From positions 62,001-126,000 of the forward strand of contig JAUICD010000003.1 in NCBI GenBank assembly GCA_030427965.1: a DNA stretch of 64,000 bases. Reading direction: 5' to 3'. Source of the stretch: Bdellovibrionia bacterium (GTDB taxonomy: Bacteria > Bdellovibrionota > Bdellovibrionia > Bdellovibrionales > JAUICD01). Positions 18,504 through 27,085 of the stretch are shown in pieces; the stretch's first letter is position 1, and each line of letters opens with the position of its first letter. The notes beneath the pieces were generated by a model. The model did no database searches and had not been told where the DNA came from. It saw nothing but the letters and a program-made list of their open reading frames with translations. The position numbers and the translations under genes were made by a program.

Positions 18504-19072
18504 CTAAAACTTTCTTTTGTAAGTGTGCTCAACAGGTCCCTGAGAAGGGCAAACTCGACTTACAACCACATTGTTCGAATTAGATATTTTGAGATACTTG
18601 CCTGATTGCTGAACTTTAAAGAACACATCTTTTTCTTGATCAAGAGAACAACCATCAAAAAGAAAATCGCCAACATTATCGCAACTTCCAGCACATGAAA
18701 TATCAAACAACTTCATCTGGATTTCGCCATTTTCAGCATCTACATCTTCAATATCTGAATATTGATAAACAGCATTGCACTGAGTTCCGTCATTGTTCTT
18801 AAAAACAGCCATGTAGCCATGTATTTTGCACCATCTTTATTCACAAGAAAGTCGGCATCAAATTCATCGCCAATATCTGGAAAAATCGGAGCATCTGGAT
18901 CACCATCACAGGCCACCTCTTCTAAACTCCAAAACCCCTCTTCAAGAGAAGTGCTTTTATTTCCGTCATCCTCTAACTTTCCTGCTTCAAGTTCTGCTTT
19001 TGTTGAGGACTTACAGGCAACAAAGCTCAGTACCATCAACTGAAGCATCAAAATATGAATCATTTTTTTCAT
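18504..19072 (-). pseudogene. Lipoprotein gene disrupted by an 8-bp tandem duplication
   Basis: The first frame (18740-19072) begins with a signal peptide and lipobox FVAC (Cys20) and runs through LVNKDGAKYMA before going out of frame. The second (18504-18812) continues with MAVFKNNDGTQC to the natural end. At the junction the 8-mer AGCCATGT occurs twice in a row (18807-18814 and 18815-18822, plus strand). Removing one copy restores a single frame of about 185 residues reading KYMAVFKNN. The intact product would be an acidic lipoprotein with several Cys in the C-terminal half. Family unknown. It may be a pseudogene, a phase-variable gene or an assembly error. Confidence 0.75.
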
Positions 19073-19114
19073 CGGAAAGCTCCTTTACAACTCACTACGA
19101 CTAAAGGGGAGCAA

Positions 19115-19207
19115 AGCTGGGGCCAACTTCTGACCCTAGAAATGAGGTCCAAATGGTGGCGGCCCCAGCTCTCTAAGGAGGTGTAAGTTCCTGAAATAGT
19201 TACACCT
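19115..19207. other. Two hairpins between the broken lipoprotein gene and the riboswitch
   Basis: AGCTGGGGCC (19115-19124) pairs with GGCCCCAGCT (19161-19170), enclosing a smaller GACC/GGTC stem. AGGTGTAA (19179-19186) pairs with TTACACCT (19200-19207). They lie in the divergent intergenic region and could belong to the leader of the minus-strand lipoprotein gene. No function assigned. Confidence 0.45.
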
Positions 19208-19302
19208 TTATTCTAACAGGAAGTCAAAATATCCCCTCTCTTTCGCGACGATGGTCGTGACGCCCTAAAACAATATTTGTCACTCAAATTATTATTTTAG
19301 CT

Positions 19303-19428
19303 CGTTAAGTATGCTAGACCTTTGTCTGAGATCGCTGATCAATTGGGGAAGTGAGGTGAAATTCCTCCACGGGCCCGCCACTGTAAGGCTTTTTAGAGCC
19401 AGAGTCAGGAAACCAGTGTCAGCAAAAC
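19303..19428 (+). promoter_or_regulatory. Cobalamin riboswitch
   Basis: The stretch contains the B12-box core: GGGGAAG, GGTGAAATTCCTCCACGG, GCCCGCCACTGTAA, then GAGCCAGAGTCAGGAAACCAG. These match the cobalamin (adenosylcobalamin) riboswitch consensus; the 5' boundary is approximate. It is directly upstream of btuBFCD. The SD of btuB (AAGGAG) lies in a possible mini-hairpin, AAAGG (19431-19435) with CCTTT (19439-19443), which would fit control at translation initiation. Confidence 0.92.
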
Positions 19429-19444
19429 CCAAAGGAGACCTTTC

Positions 19445-21280
19445 GTGGAAAGAAGGTGGATACTTTTACTGACTCTAATCATTTCACCCACACTACAAGC
19501 AAATACAATTGAAGCACCTTACACCGATGTTATTGTAAGTGAGGAAAACCAATTTTCAAAACGAGGGTTGAGCTGGCCAAATAATCAAAAAATCAATCCT
19601 AAAAATACAGAAAGCTCACTTGATATCTTTTCAGCAATAAAATCTGATTCTGCCTTTCAATCCTCTTCTTCTCTCAATGGAAACACCAACTTCGTACAAA
19701 CACGAGGGTCACAGTCTTATTCAAAGAATATGATTCTGCTGAATGGGTTGCCATTGAATGCACTTGATGGTGCTGGTGCAAATCCAATTTTAATTCCGAA
19801 CGAATTTATAACCGAAGTTCGAACCATCAAAGGCCCCGCCTCCCACCTTTACGGCCCCTCAGCACTTGGAGGCGCAACCAACTTTCTCTTAAACCCTCTA
19901 GACAAATACATTCTTGGAACTGGAGTTGGAAGTTTTGGTGAAAAAAGCTTTAAAGCAGGACTACCTATTCTAAAAACAAAGGAAAACAAACGCACCATCT
20001 TCTTTTACCAAGAAGACATTGATGGAAACTATGAATACCAGGTTCCAAATACAAATGAAAAAGAACAAAGAAAATTTAACAATTCACACACTCTTCGCGC
20101 AACCACTGTTGGCCATACTAAAATTGGAAATGGACGACTTCAAGACACATTCGTATTTGCACAACAAACAGGGAGCACACCAGGAAATCTCGCTGGAAAT
20201 GCAGGCAAAAAAAAGTATTGGGGTACACTGGGATCTCTTGACTACACACACACTCTTTTTAATTGGGGTTTACTCTCTTATCGGATTTCCAATATTTACT
20301 CTGAGTACACCACTTCCAATTTAAATGAAGATAATGAAAACCGGAGCCGTTCAAATCAAATAAAAAATAGTCTTTCCCTTTTGTATGACACCGGGACCAA
20401 GTTTATCCACGAACTGACCTTAGACTACACCCATGACACATATAGATCCTCTTTTTATCAAGATGAAGTTTATTATGATGATATTTTCACTATCGGGATT
20501 TTAGAACAACTACGCCTAACCCCGCTTTGGTCCATCCAACTGAACGCACAATACCTTTCAAGTTATGGTGTCTTTACAGAAGGAATTAGCCTCAATTATT
20601 CCTCTGATCTTTACTCCTCATTCTCATTTTCAACAGGATACTCCCCTCCTTCACTCAGTCAAACAAAGGCACAGTCTTTATTTTTTGTAGGAAACGAGGA
20701 TCTTAAACCTGAAGAATCTCGACAGGTCGAATTTACAGTTGGCTATAAATCTGACTCAATCCTAAAATCCATGACAACAACTTACGATGTTTTTCTCACC
20801 ACTTATCACACGTACTATGAAAACCTGATTGCCTCAGAACTCAATTCAAACGGTGCTTTTGAACCTAAAAATACAAATGAAGCAGAAAGTTTTGGTTTAA
20901 CACTTGGTGGTTTTTTACAGTACTACATAACTCGCTTTAATGCCTCTATCACCCAATCTGAAAACCGAGATCTCACAAACAAACAAGATCTGAAAGCAGC
21001 TCCCAACACACAGTGGGTCGCATCTCTCACACAATATTGGGGCCCTTTAGCTTTCACACTAAAAGAGATTTATTGGAGCAGCTATGTCATCGGCTCGGGC
21101 ACAACTTCAAGCCGTAAATCTGGCTGGACAACAACTGATTTTCTAGCAGAAACAAGTGGCTTCAATTGGGGAAAACTACAGATTGGTGTAGATAATATTT
21201 TTGATAATGCTCGTGAAATATCCTTGGGCTATCCAGAGCCACAGCGTCGGTACTTTGCAAGAGCGGAGGTTTGGTTTTGA
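19445..21280 (+). CDS. btuB: TonB-dependent vitamin B12 receptor
   Basis: A GTG start follows AAAGGAG. The 611-residue product has a signal peptide (to about residue 19), a TonB-box-like TDVIVSE, a plug domain (about 50-150, with QTRGSQSYSKNMILLNGLPLN and IKGPASHLYGPSALGGATNF) and a 22-strand-type barrel ending in RRYFARAEVWF. The B12 riboswitch just upstream and btuFCD downstream identify the ligand as cobalamin or a corrinoid. It needs TonB, and a tonB gene is about 2.6 kb downstream. Confidence 0.9.
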   Translation: MERRWILLLTLIISPTLQANTIEAPYTDVIVSEENQFSKRGLSWPNNQKINPKNTESSLDIFSAIKSDSAFQSSSSLNGNTNFVQTRGSQSYSKNMILLNGLPLNALDGAGANPILIPNEFITEVRTIKGPASHLYGPSALGGATNFLLNPLDKYILGTGVGSFGEKSFKAGLPILKTKENKRTIFFYQEDIDGNYEYQVPNTNEKEQRKFNNSHTLRATTVGHTKIGNGRLQDTFVFAQQTGSTPGNLAGNAGKKKYWGTLGSLDYTHTLFNWGLLSYRISNIYSEYTTSNLNEDNENRSRSNQIKNSLSLLYDTGTKFIHELTLDYTHDTYRSSFYQDEVYYDDIFTIGILEQLRLTPLWSIQLNAQYLSSYGVFTEGISLNYSSDLYSSFSFSTGYSPPSLSQTKAQSLFFVGNEDLKPEESRQVEFTVGYKSDSILKSMTTTYDVFLTTYHTYYENLIASELNSNGAFEPKNTNEAESFGLTLGGFLQYYITRFNASITQSENRDLTNKQDLKAAPNTQWVASLTQYWGPLAFTLKEIYWSSYVIGSGTTSSRKSGWTTTDFLAETSGFNWGKLQIGVDNIFDNAREISLGYPEPQRRYFARAEVWF

Positions 21281-22071
21281 ATAAATTTATTGTCTTTATA
21301 TCACTTATCTCTCTTTCAGTTTCTGTAATTGCGAATTCCCCCAAAAGGGTCATCAGCCTCTCTCCAGCGCTGACAGAAAATCTTTTTGATCTTGGAGTCG
21401 GAAAAAACATCGTAGGAACAACAGAGTTCAGTGACTTTCCACCTGCAGCAAAAAAAATACCTCGTGTTGGTAATTATCAACGCCCTAACATAGAAAAAAT
21501 TATTTCACTTAAGCCCGACCTTGTTTTACTGACCAACGAAGGAGTCGATCAAATCACAGTGCGGTTAAAAAAATCTAAAATTCCTTTCGTGGTTCTAGAC
21601 ACAAGAGTCAGCAAAACTTATCCCTCACATATAAAAGAACTTGGAGAACTTTTTGGTAAAAACAATCGAGCAAAGCATCTGGGGAATGAGTGGAAAAAAA
21701 GGTTGAGCGAAATCCCACTTCCTTTTGTTGAAATCAAAACACTTATCCTACTTGAAGACTCTTCAGCAATTGTTGCAGGAAAAAACACTTTCTTAGATCA
21801 ATTTGTAACAATCTGTGGTGGTGACAATCTTGTAAAAGAATCCGGCTATCCGCGTCTAAGTCGTGAAAAATTACTTTCTCTAAAGCCTGACGTTCTTTTG
21901 TATATGGGGATGACCTCAAACAAGAAAACATTGGATCAAATTGAAGCAAAGTGGAAGGCTCGAAACATTCGTTTTGAAAAAGTTGATCCAAACACCTTTG
22001 GGCGCCTTACAATTCGACTTGCAAGAAACATTGGCACACTCTGTCGCGCCGTCACTGGAAACCCAAAGTGA
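21277..22071 (+). CDS. btuF: Periplasmic cobalamin-binding protein
   Basis: I place the start at TTG 21277, which overlaps the btuB stop (TTGA) and lies 7 nt after GCGGAGG; the in-frame TTG at 21271 is only 1 nt from that SD. A signal peptide is followed by a class III periplasmic-binding fold: PKRVISLSPALTENLFDLGVG, VGNYQRPNIEKIISLKPDLVL and a second lobe with FLDQFVTICGGDNL. It delivers B12 to BtuCD. The stop overlaps the btuC start (GTGA). Confidence 0.88.
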   Translation: MNKFIVFISLISLSVSVIANSPKRVISLSPALTENLFDLGVGKNIVGTTEFSDFPPAAKKIPRVGNYQRPNIEKIISLKPDLVLLTNEGVDQITVRLKKSKIPFVVLDTRVSKTYPSHIKELGELFGKNNRAKHLGNEWKKRLSEIPLPFVEIKTLILLEDSSAIVAGKNTFLDQFVTICGGDNLVKESGYPRLSREKLLSLKPDVLLYMGMTSNKKTLDQIEAKWKARNIRFEKVDPNTFGRLTIRLARNIGTLCRAVTGNPK

Positions 22072-23033
22072 AACAAATTTTAGGACTTGTTTTTTTTACC
22101 TTCGTTTTAATAATACTTTCTCAATTTACAGGGCCTGTTGAAATTCAAATTAATGACCTTTTCCAAAAAAACAAAAATGCCCTGAGTATTTTTTGGGATA
22201 TACGCTTTTTTAGAACTCTCGCTGCATTTTCTGTTGGTGCATGTCTTGGACTTGCAGGTTTACTTGCACAAACCCTTTTTCGAAACCCTCTTGCTGAACC
22301 ATACACTCTAGGACTATCTGGAGGGGCAAGTCTCGGAGCTGTTACAACTATTGCTTTGGGATTTGGAAGCCATCCAATTTTAATGACAACAGGAACTTTT
22401 GTGGGTTGTTGGCTTGCCACATTTGTAATTTTAGGACTTGGAATCGGAACCCGTCATCAAATTGAAGAAAAAACCATTCTCTCTGGTGTTATGCTTTCTT
22501 TCTTTTGTGGATCTCTTATAACACTCTTTATCACCTGGCTTGAACCACAGAAACTTCAAAGTGCTCTTTTTTGGATGATTGGGCAAATAGGGACTGAAAG
22601 AGACTCATATTCTCCAGCCACTTTTGTCGTTGCTGTTACTATGATGATTGCACTGACTTATTCTCATAGAAATTTGGATCGTTTTTTACTTCATTCTGAT
22701 TTCTCAATCTCCATGGGTCTTGATTTAAAAAAATCTGTGATTCTTATCATCTTTGCTATCACACTTTTGACAAGCGTGAGCGTTACCGTTGCAGGTTTGA
22801 TCGGATTTGTGGGACTTGTTTCTCCTCATATTTCTTACTTTCTACTCAAATCCTCACGACATAAATACAGAGTGGTGCTCACGGGGCTTATTGGTGGATG
22901 TTTTTTTCTTGTTGCCGACATTACAGCTAGAAAACTTGGAGGGATTAACGAAATCCCTTCCGGAAGTTTTTGTGCACTCTTTGGCGCTCCTTATTTGATT
23001 TGGTTACTTTCAAAAAGGAGGGGGTTTGCTTAG
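22068..23033 (+). CDS. btuC: Cobalamin ABC transporter permease
   Basis: The 321-residue FecCD/BtuC-family protein has about ten transmembrane segments. Family motifs include RFFRTLAAFSVGACLGLAGLLAQTLFRNPLAEPYTLGLSGGASLGA and GLIGFVGLVSPHI (each read in parts). The start is GTG at 22068 in a 4-bp overlap with btuF. It forms the B12 translocation channel with BtuD. Confidence 0.9.
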   Translation: MKQILGLVFFTFVLIILSQFTGPVEIQINDLFQKNKNALSIFWDIRFFRTLAAFSVGACLGLAGLLAQTLFRNPLAEPYTLGLSGGASLGAVTTIALGFGSHPILMTTGTFVGCWLATFVILGLGIGTRHQIEEKTILSGVMLSFFCGSLITLFITWLEPQKLQSALFWMIGQIGTERDSYSPATFVVAVTMMIALTYSHRNLDRFLLHSDFSISMGLDLKKSVILIIFAITLLTSVSVTVAGLIGFVGLVSPHISYFLLKSSRHKYRVVLTGLIGGCFFLVADITARKLGGINEIPSGSFCALFGAPYLIWLLSKRRGFA

Positions 23034-23733
23034 ATTAAATGACGTCACGCTTGGCTACGACAGTGGCTTTCAGCTATTCATCGATCAAATACACTTAAAA
23101 CCTGGGAACATCTGTTTTTTGTTTGGTAGAAATGGCTGCGGAAAATCAACCCTCTTAAGAGGACTTGCAGGACTTTTGAAATTTAACCCTAAAGACATGC
23201 AAATTCCAAATCGTATTTCCTACCTCCCACCACGCCCATGGGCTGACGGGAAACTAACAGCTCGTGATCTTTTTGAGATTTTGACAAAACAGAACTGGGA
23301 ACAAAAAAACACAAATTTAAAAACCTTTGACGTCTTACAGTTTGAAGACACAAGGCTTTTGAATCTCTCCTCCGGTGAACTCCAGCGCGTTTGGCTCTCA
23401 TGTGTTTTATCTCAACACTCCGACCTTATGCTTTTTGATGAACCCCTTCACTATCTAGACTGGGTTTACCAAGAAAAACTCTTTAAGCTCATTTCAGAGG
23501 AAAAAACTCGTACTTTTATCATTGCCAATCACGACTTCAATTGGTCCATACGATTTCACTCCTCTTCAATGATCTCAATCGAAAGTGGGAAATCTACATT
23601 TTATCCATCCACTCTTGAAAGTATATCAAACGGAGCGCTGGATTCTGTTTTTGGATTTAAAAGCCAAATCATAAAAAACCCCATGACCGGAGAACCACTG
23701 CTTACAACATCACATGAGTCGACAAAAATGTAA
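23026..23733 (+). CDS. btuD: Cobalamin ABC transporter ATPase
   Basis: A TTG start at 23026 follows an AAAAAGGAGGGGG SD and overlaps the btuC stop. At 235 residues the length is normal. Walker A is FGRNGCGKST (about 34-43), the ABC signature LSSGELQRVWL (about 118-128), Walker B LMLFDEP (about 138-144), and the switch His is in ANHD. It powers BtuC. Confidence 0.9.
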   Translation: MLRLNDVTLGYDSGFQLFIDQIHLKPGNICFLFGRNGCGKSTLLRGLAGLLKFNPKDMQIPNRISYLPPRPWADGKLTARDLFEILTKQNWEQKNTNLKTFDVLQFEDTRLLNLSSGELQRVWLSCVLSQHSDLMLFDEPLHYLDWVYQEKLFKLISEEKTRTFIIANHDFNWSIRFHSSSMISIESGKSTFYPSTLESISNGALDSVFGFKSQIIKNPMTGEPLLTTSHESTKM

Positions 23734-23767
23734 TATGTACAGAGATGTCAGGTTTTTAGAGACCTTT

Positions 23768-23784
23768 TGAGGCACTAGGCCTCA
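23768..23784. terminator. Short hairpin after btuD
   Basis: TGAGGC/GCCTCA form a 6-bp stem 35 nt past the btuD stop. Only ATTTT follows after several other bases, so termination is uncertain. Confidence 0.3.
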
Positions 23785-23923
23785 ACTCGATTTTAGAGTG
23801 TCCACTACACCTCTCCATATAGCTGAATTCATTTAATTTTTAGAGGTAAAAATTCTTCAAAAAGCACAGAGCTTATGGCACGTCCGTTGCTTTATTTTCA
23901 AGTTGGTAATAGGAGTCCAAAAT

Positions 23924-24850
23924 ATGCGCAAAAACAAGTCCAAGAGATTTCTTTCGTTAGGTCTTTCACTTCTCGTACATGGCGCTATCGTTTATTTGAT
24001 TGCAACAGCCACGTTGAACTACATCACACCAAAGGGGAGTGTTACGACAATTGATTTTTCAGATGCTCCAATTAGCAAAGGGATAACAGCAAAAAAGATT
24101 ACCTCAAAGCCTGTTACCGCTCCAGTAAAACCCGTTATCGCACCCAAACCTCCCCCACCTATTGCAAAAACGGTTGCTCCCAAACCAAAACCAAAACCAA
24201 AAAAAGTTGGAACCGTACCTGTTAAAGAAAAAATTGCGAACGTTCTGCCTGAAAAACCCAAAACCATAAAAGAAGAACCCGAAATAGAGGAAGACATAAA
24301 AGCCATTGATGAACCTGACGTTGTCGCACCCGTTGCTATGCCTGAAATAGAAGATGAACTGGATCAAGAAATTGAACCTTCAAACTTAGATTCAGATGAA
24401 CGTGAGTTTGCTAAAGAAGATATGAATCAAGAACCCGAAGAAGGGTCTCCAGAACCACTCGGCCTCCCAGAGGAGTCAGCACCTACGTCCAATATGCCTC
24501 CCCCTGCGGGTTACGCAGATGGAGTGCCTGTTTACACAGATGGACAGATTGCTCCCTCGCGGAAATTGAATTATCAGTACCCAACAGCAAGTCGGTTTTT
24601 AAAAGAAGAGGGCGCTGTCCAAATACAAGCTATGGTAAACGAAAAGGGTATCGTAGAAACCATTGGCCTTAATAAATCCTCTGGGTATGCACGTTTAGAT
24701 CAAGCGGCACTGAAAGCAGCAAAAGAATTGAAGTTCCCACCAACAGGCAAACGTTTTATCTATTTATTTGGACCTAACTTTGCTCTCTCTGGAAATGCAC
24801 AATACTTAGAAAATCGTGCACTCGAAAAGGTCAATTCTACGAACCGTTAA
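23924..24850 (+). CDS. tonB: TonB family energy transducer
   Basis: The ATG at 23924 follows TAGGAG and gives MRKNKSKRF; an earlier in-frame start lacks an SD. One N-terminal transmembrane segment (about 10-32) is followed by a long periplasmic linker rich in Pro-Lys (about 50-95) and then Glu-Asp (about 105-185). The C-terminal TonB domain (about 215-300) includes YPTASRFLKEEGAVQIQAMV and LDQAALKAAKELKFPP. It couples the proton motive force, through ExbB-ExbD (not in the window), to receptors such as BtuB. It has its own upstream region and is probably a separate transcript. Confidence 0.9.
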   Translation: MRKNKSKRFLSLGLSLLVHGAIVYLIATATLNYITPKGSVTTIDFSDAPISKGITAKKITSKPVTAPVKPVIAPKPPPPIAKTVAPKPKPKPKKVGTVPVKEKIANVLPEKPKTIKEEPEIEEDIKAIDEPDVVAPVAMPEIEDELDQEIEPSNLDSDEREFAKEDMNQEPEEGSPEPLGLPEESAPTSNMPPPAGYADGVPVYTDGQIAPSRKLNYQYPTASRFLKEEGAVQIQAMVNEKGIVETIGLNKSSGYARLDQAALKAAKELKFPPTGKRFIYLFGPNFALSGNAQYLENRALEKVNSTNR

Positions 24851-24926
24851 GACCTATGAAGGTTTTAAGCTCTTAAGTGACCAAAGCAAACAACCAGAGC
24901 AGTATGCGCTCTAGGCATAGCGTTGC

Positions 24927-25055
24927 TTAGTCTTCAAAGAGTTCTTTAGCAGAAACTGTTGTTCCCTGATTCTCAAGTTTTCTCTTTCGAACCTTGCCTT
25001 TATTACTGTCTTTGAGCTGACGTCGTCTTTTTGTCTGTTTTGTAGGTGATGCCAT
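24927..25055 (-). CDS. Small basic 42-residue protein
   Basis: A complete frame starts at ATG 25055, 7-8 nt after an AGAAGGG SD, and stops at 24927. The product starts MASPTKQTKRRRQLKDSN and ends with an acidic VSAKELFED; the first 28 residues are strongly basic. Such a charge layout suggests nucleic-acid or ribosome association, but I cannot name a family. It is 32 bp downstream of the barrel-protein gene on the same strand and may be co-transcribed with it. Confidence 0.6.
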   Translation of the reverse strand: MASPTKQTKRRRQLKDSNKGKVRKRKLENQGTTVSAKELFED

Positions 25056-25087
25056 TTGTCATTCCCTTCTTTAAAGGAAAGGAGATA

Positions 25088-25936
25088 TCAAAAGTAGACT
25101 GCCAAGTCAAAAGAGTGAAGCTCTTGACCTGCTGTTTTACCATTCTTTTCATAGGCATAATTGATCGAAACCTTTGGTCCATACCACCCAAGACCACCTG
25201 AGTAGTAAAATGTATCATTCAAATCGTCTTGGCGCCCCCCAAGCCTTGCCTGAATGTGAAAGGGCAAATAGGACTCAACTCCAAGAGAGTAGATACCCTT
25301 ACTGTCAGGGTTGGATTTTTGATGAAACACCGCGTCCAAAGCCACTCTCATTACACTCTCAAAGTGATAGCCCGCACCGACTTCCACCGTTGGTCGCATC
25401 CCAAGTGTGTGATCTTCATGAATATTTCGAAACACGACACCTGTTGCAAAGTTCTTAAAGGGCACAAACACAGATCCAATCCCACCGTTGAAGTGACTCT
25501 CTTCTCCATCTGCATCCTCAGTGAAGTAGCGGACCTCAACCCCCATAGCCCACCAGCTATTGAGCATTTTACCAACCTCTACCCCCCAGTTGGATTCTTC
25601 TATTTTATCTCCACGCAACCTGCGGGTTTTTTGAGAGTAGGTGAGCATTGCTGGAAAGATAGCATCAGGATTTCGATCTATAATATAACCACCAATTTCT
25701 GTTTCAAAACCTTCGGATTCCAGTTCCTTTTCAGTGAAAATTCCTCCAAGATGGTAACTATGTACCTGAGGAAAGTTGGCTGGATTGAGCATAGGCCCCT
25801 CCGACCCAAGGTGAGTGGCTCGTCCCGCTCCCCCCATTGAAAAGACTTTTGGGCCTACAAAGTACTGAGCAAAGGATGATTGCGACGTGATAAAAACAAC
25901 AGCTGCTATAGTGACAATAACCCTAAGTCTGCTCAC
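25088..25936 (-). CDS. Outer-membrane barrel protein (PorV/FadL-like start)
   Basis: A GTG start has a strong GGGAGG SD. The signal peptide ends at SFAQ (about residue 23). The mature start VFSMGGAGRAT with MLNPANF resembles the first segment of FadL/OMPP1 and PorV-type barrels. Alternating strands run to the C-terminal FDLAVYF. Length 282 residues. The first 50 bp of the gene overlap the start of the divergent M23 peptidase gene, so both signal peptides are encoded by the same DNA on opposite strands. Confidence 0.75.
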   Translation of the reverse strand: MSRLRVIVTIAAVVFITSQSSFAQYFVGPKVFSMGGAGRATHLGSEGPMLNPANFPQVHSYHLGGIFTEKELESEGFETEIGGYIIDRNPDAIFPAMLTYSQKTRRLRGDKIEESNWGVEVGKMLNSWWAMGVEVRYFTEDADGEESHFNGGIGSVFVPFKNFATGVVFRNIHEDHTLGMRPTVEVGAGYHFESVMRVALDAVFHQKSNPDSKGIYSLGVESYLPFHIQARLGGRQDDLNDTFYYSGGLGWYGPKVSINYAYEKNGKTAGQELHSFDLAVYF

Positions 25937-27005
25937 ATCTTCCTCCCAGGCTAGCTTATCTTCAAAACTAGAAAGTCCCTCTCGTATTCAAAAAATACGC
26001 TTTGGTGATAGTGTCCCGAAAATTCTGAAGCGTCATGGTTTTAGTCCTCGCGACATAGGGTGCCTTAACAATAAGCAGTCTAAATTTATGAGTTTGAGAA
26101 TAAGAGCCGGGAGACCCTATCTCGTCTCGCGACTTGGAGAACAAGCCATCCGCATTGCGCTTTACAAAGAGGACAGCCCTGATGCGCACGTTTTCACTCG
26201 CTCTCCATCAGGGTGTCGAGCAAACAGTGGCCCCATTGCCTGGGAGGTTCGCACCAAAACAAGCCATATAAAAGTGAAGGGCTCTCTGCACGCAACACTA
26301 TCCCACATCTTTCACGACCCCAGAATGATAACACGCTTTATGGATGCCTTCCGATTTTGTTGCAACTTAAGAAGTGATTTAAAAAGAGGCGATAAGATTA
26401 CAGTCATTTACGAGAAGCTTTATGATCAAAATGTCTTTGTGAAATATGGAAATTTCCACCAAATTGAAATGGAACTCAGAGGGAAAAAATATTCTCGATA
26501 TTTTCTCCCCCTTCCTGGAGGCGGAACATTCTATGGAGATGGAATGATCCGCAAAGAAGCACCGCTTTATTTACCAGTACCCTTGTTTCATATTTCAAGT
26601 CTTTACCAACGAAGGCGATTTCATCCCGTTAAGAAAAGGCGACAGGCTCACATGGGAATCGATTTTGCACTACCAATTGGCGCACCTATTTATGCCGCAC
26701 GCGATGGCGTCATTTTAAAGAAAAGCCGAAACCGTGCTTCTGGTAACTACATTGAAATTCAACATGAAGATTTTATTACAAAGTACCTTCATATGAACTC
26801 CATTCTTCCTCATTTAAAAGAAGGAGATTCTATACAAGCTGGAGAAATACTTGGTGAGATTGGTTGCACAGGTTATTGCACCAAGCCCCATCTTCACTTT
26901 GCTGTTAAGAAAGGACGAAGCTACATCGACCCACTCCCACTTCTTAAAGTTTATGCAAAGCCTTTTGAACTTGATTTTTTAAATGCCCTTACCAAAATTG
27001 AATAG
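25887..27005 (+). CDS. Secreted M23 (LytM-type) metallopeptidase
   Basis: A GTG start at 25887 follows AAAGGA and gives a good signal peptide (basic N-region, TTAAIVTITLSLL core, SSSQAS cleavage). The central part has an opacity-type domain preceding the C-terminal M23 domain (about 240-360). Zinc ligands are His255 and Asp259 (HMGID) and His337 of the HLH motif at 335-337; catalytic geometry looks intact. M23 enzymes cut peptidoglycan cross-bridges. A later start would lose the signal peptide, which supports the overlap with the divergent gene. Confidence 0.85.
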   Translation: MIKTTAAIVTITLSLLTSSSQASLSSKLESPSRIQKIRFGDSVPKILKRHGFSPRDIGCLNNKQSKFMSLRIRAGRPYLVSRLGEQAIRIALYKEDSPDAHVFTRSPSGCRANSGPIAWEVRTKTSHIKVKGSLHATLSHIFHDPRMITRFMDAFRFCCNLRSDLKRGDKITVIYEKLYDQNVFVKYGNFHQIEMELRGKKYSRYFLPLPGGGTFYGDGMIRKEAPLYLPVPLFHISSLYQRRRFHPVKKRRQAHMGIDFALPIGAPIYAARDGVILKKSRNRASGNYIEIQHEDFITKYLHMNSILPHLKEGDSIQAGEILGEIGCTGYCTKPHLHFAVKKGRSYIDPLPLLKVYAKPFELDFLNALTKIE

Positions 27006-27027
27006 CTCAATTGATTTTATTCCCAAA

Positions 27028-27062
27028 CCTCAGAAACCCTTTTAACTAAAGGGTTTCTGAGG
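27028..27062 (+). terminator. Strong hairpin after the M23 peptidase gene
   Basis: A 15-bp perfect stem (27028-27042 with 27048-27062, loop TAACT) lies 23 nt past the stop. There is no T-run on the plus strand, so it may act as a processing or stabilising hairpin instead of a classical terminator. Confidence 0.5.
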
Positions 27063-27076
27063 ACTGTACAAAAGTC

Positions 27077-27085
27077 TGTGGATAA
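27077..27085 (-). promoter_or_regulatory. DnaA box upstream of nrdBA
   Basis: TGTGGATAA is the exact reverse complement of the consensus DnaA box TTATCCACA. It lies about 460 bp before nrdB. In E. coli nrdAB is controlled by DnaA, so a regulatory role is plausible; a single box can also occur by chance. Confidence 0.5.
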
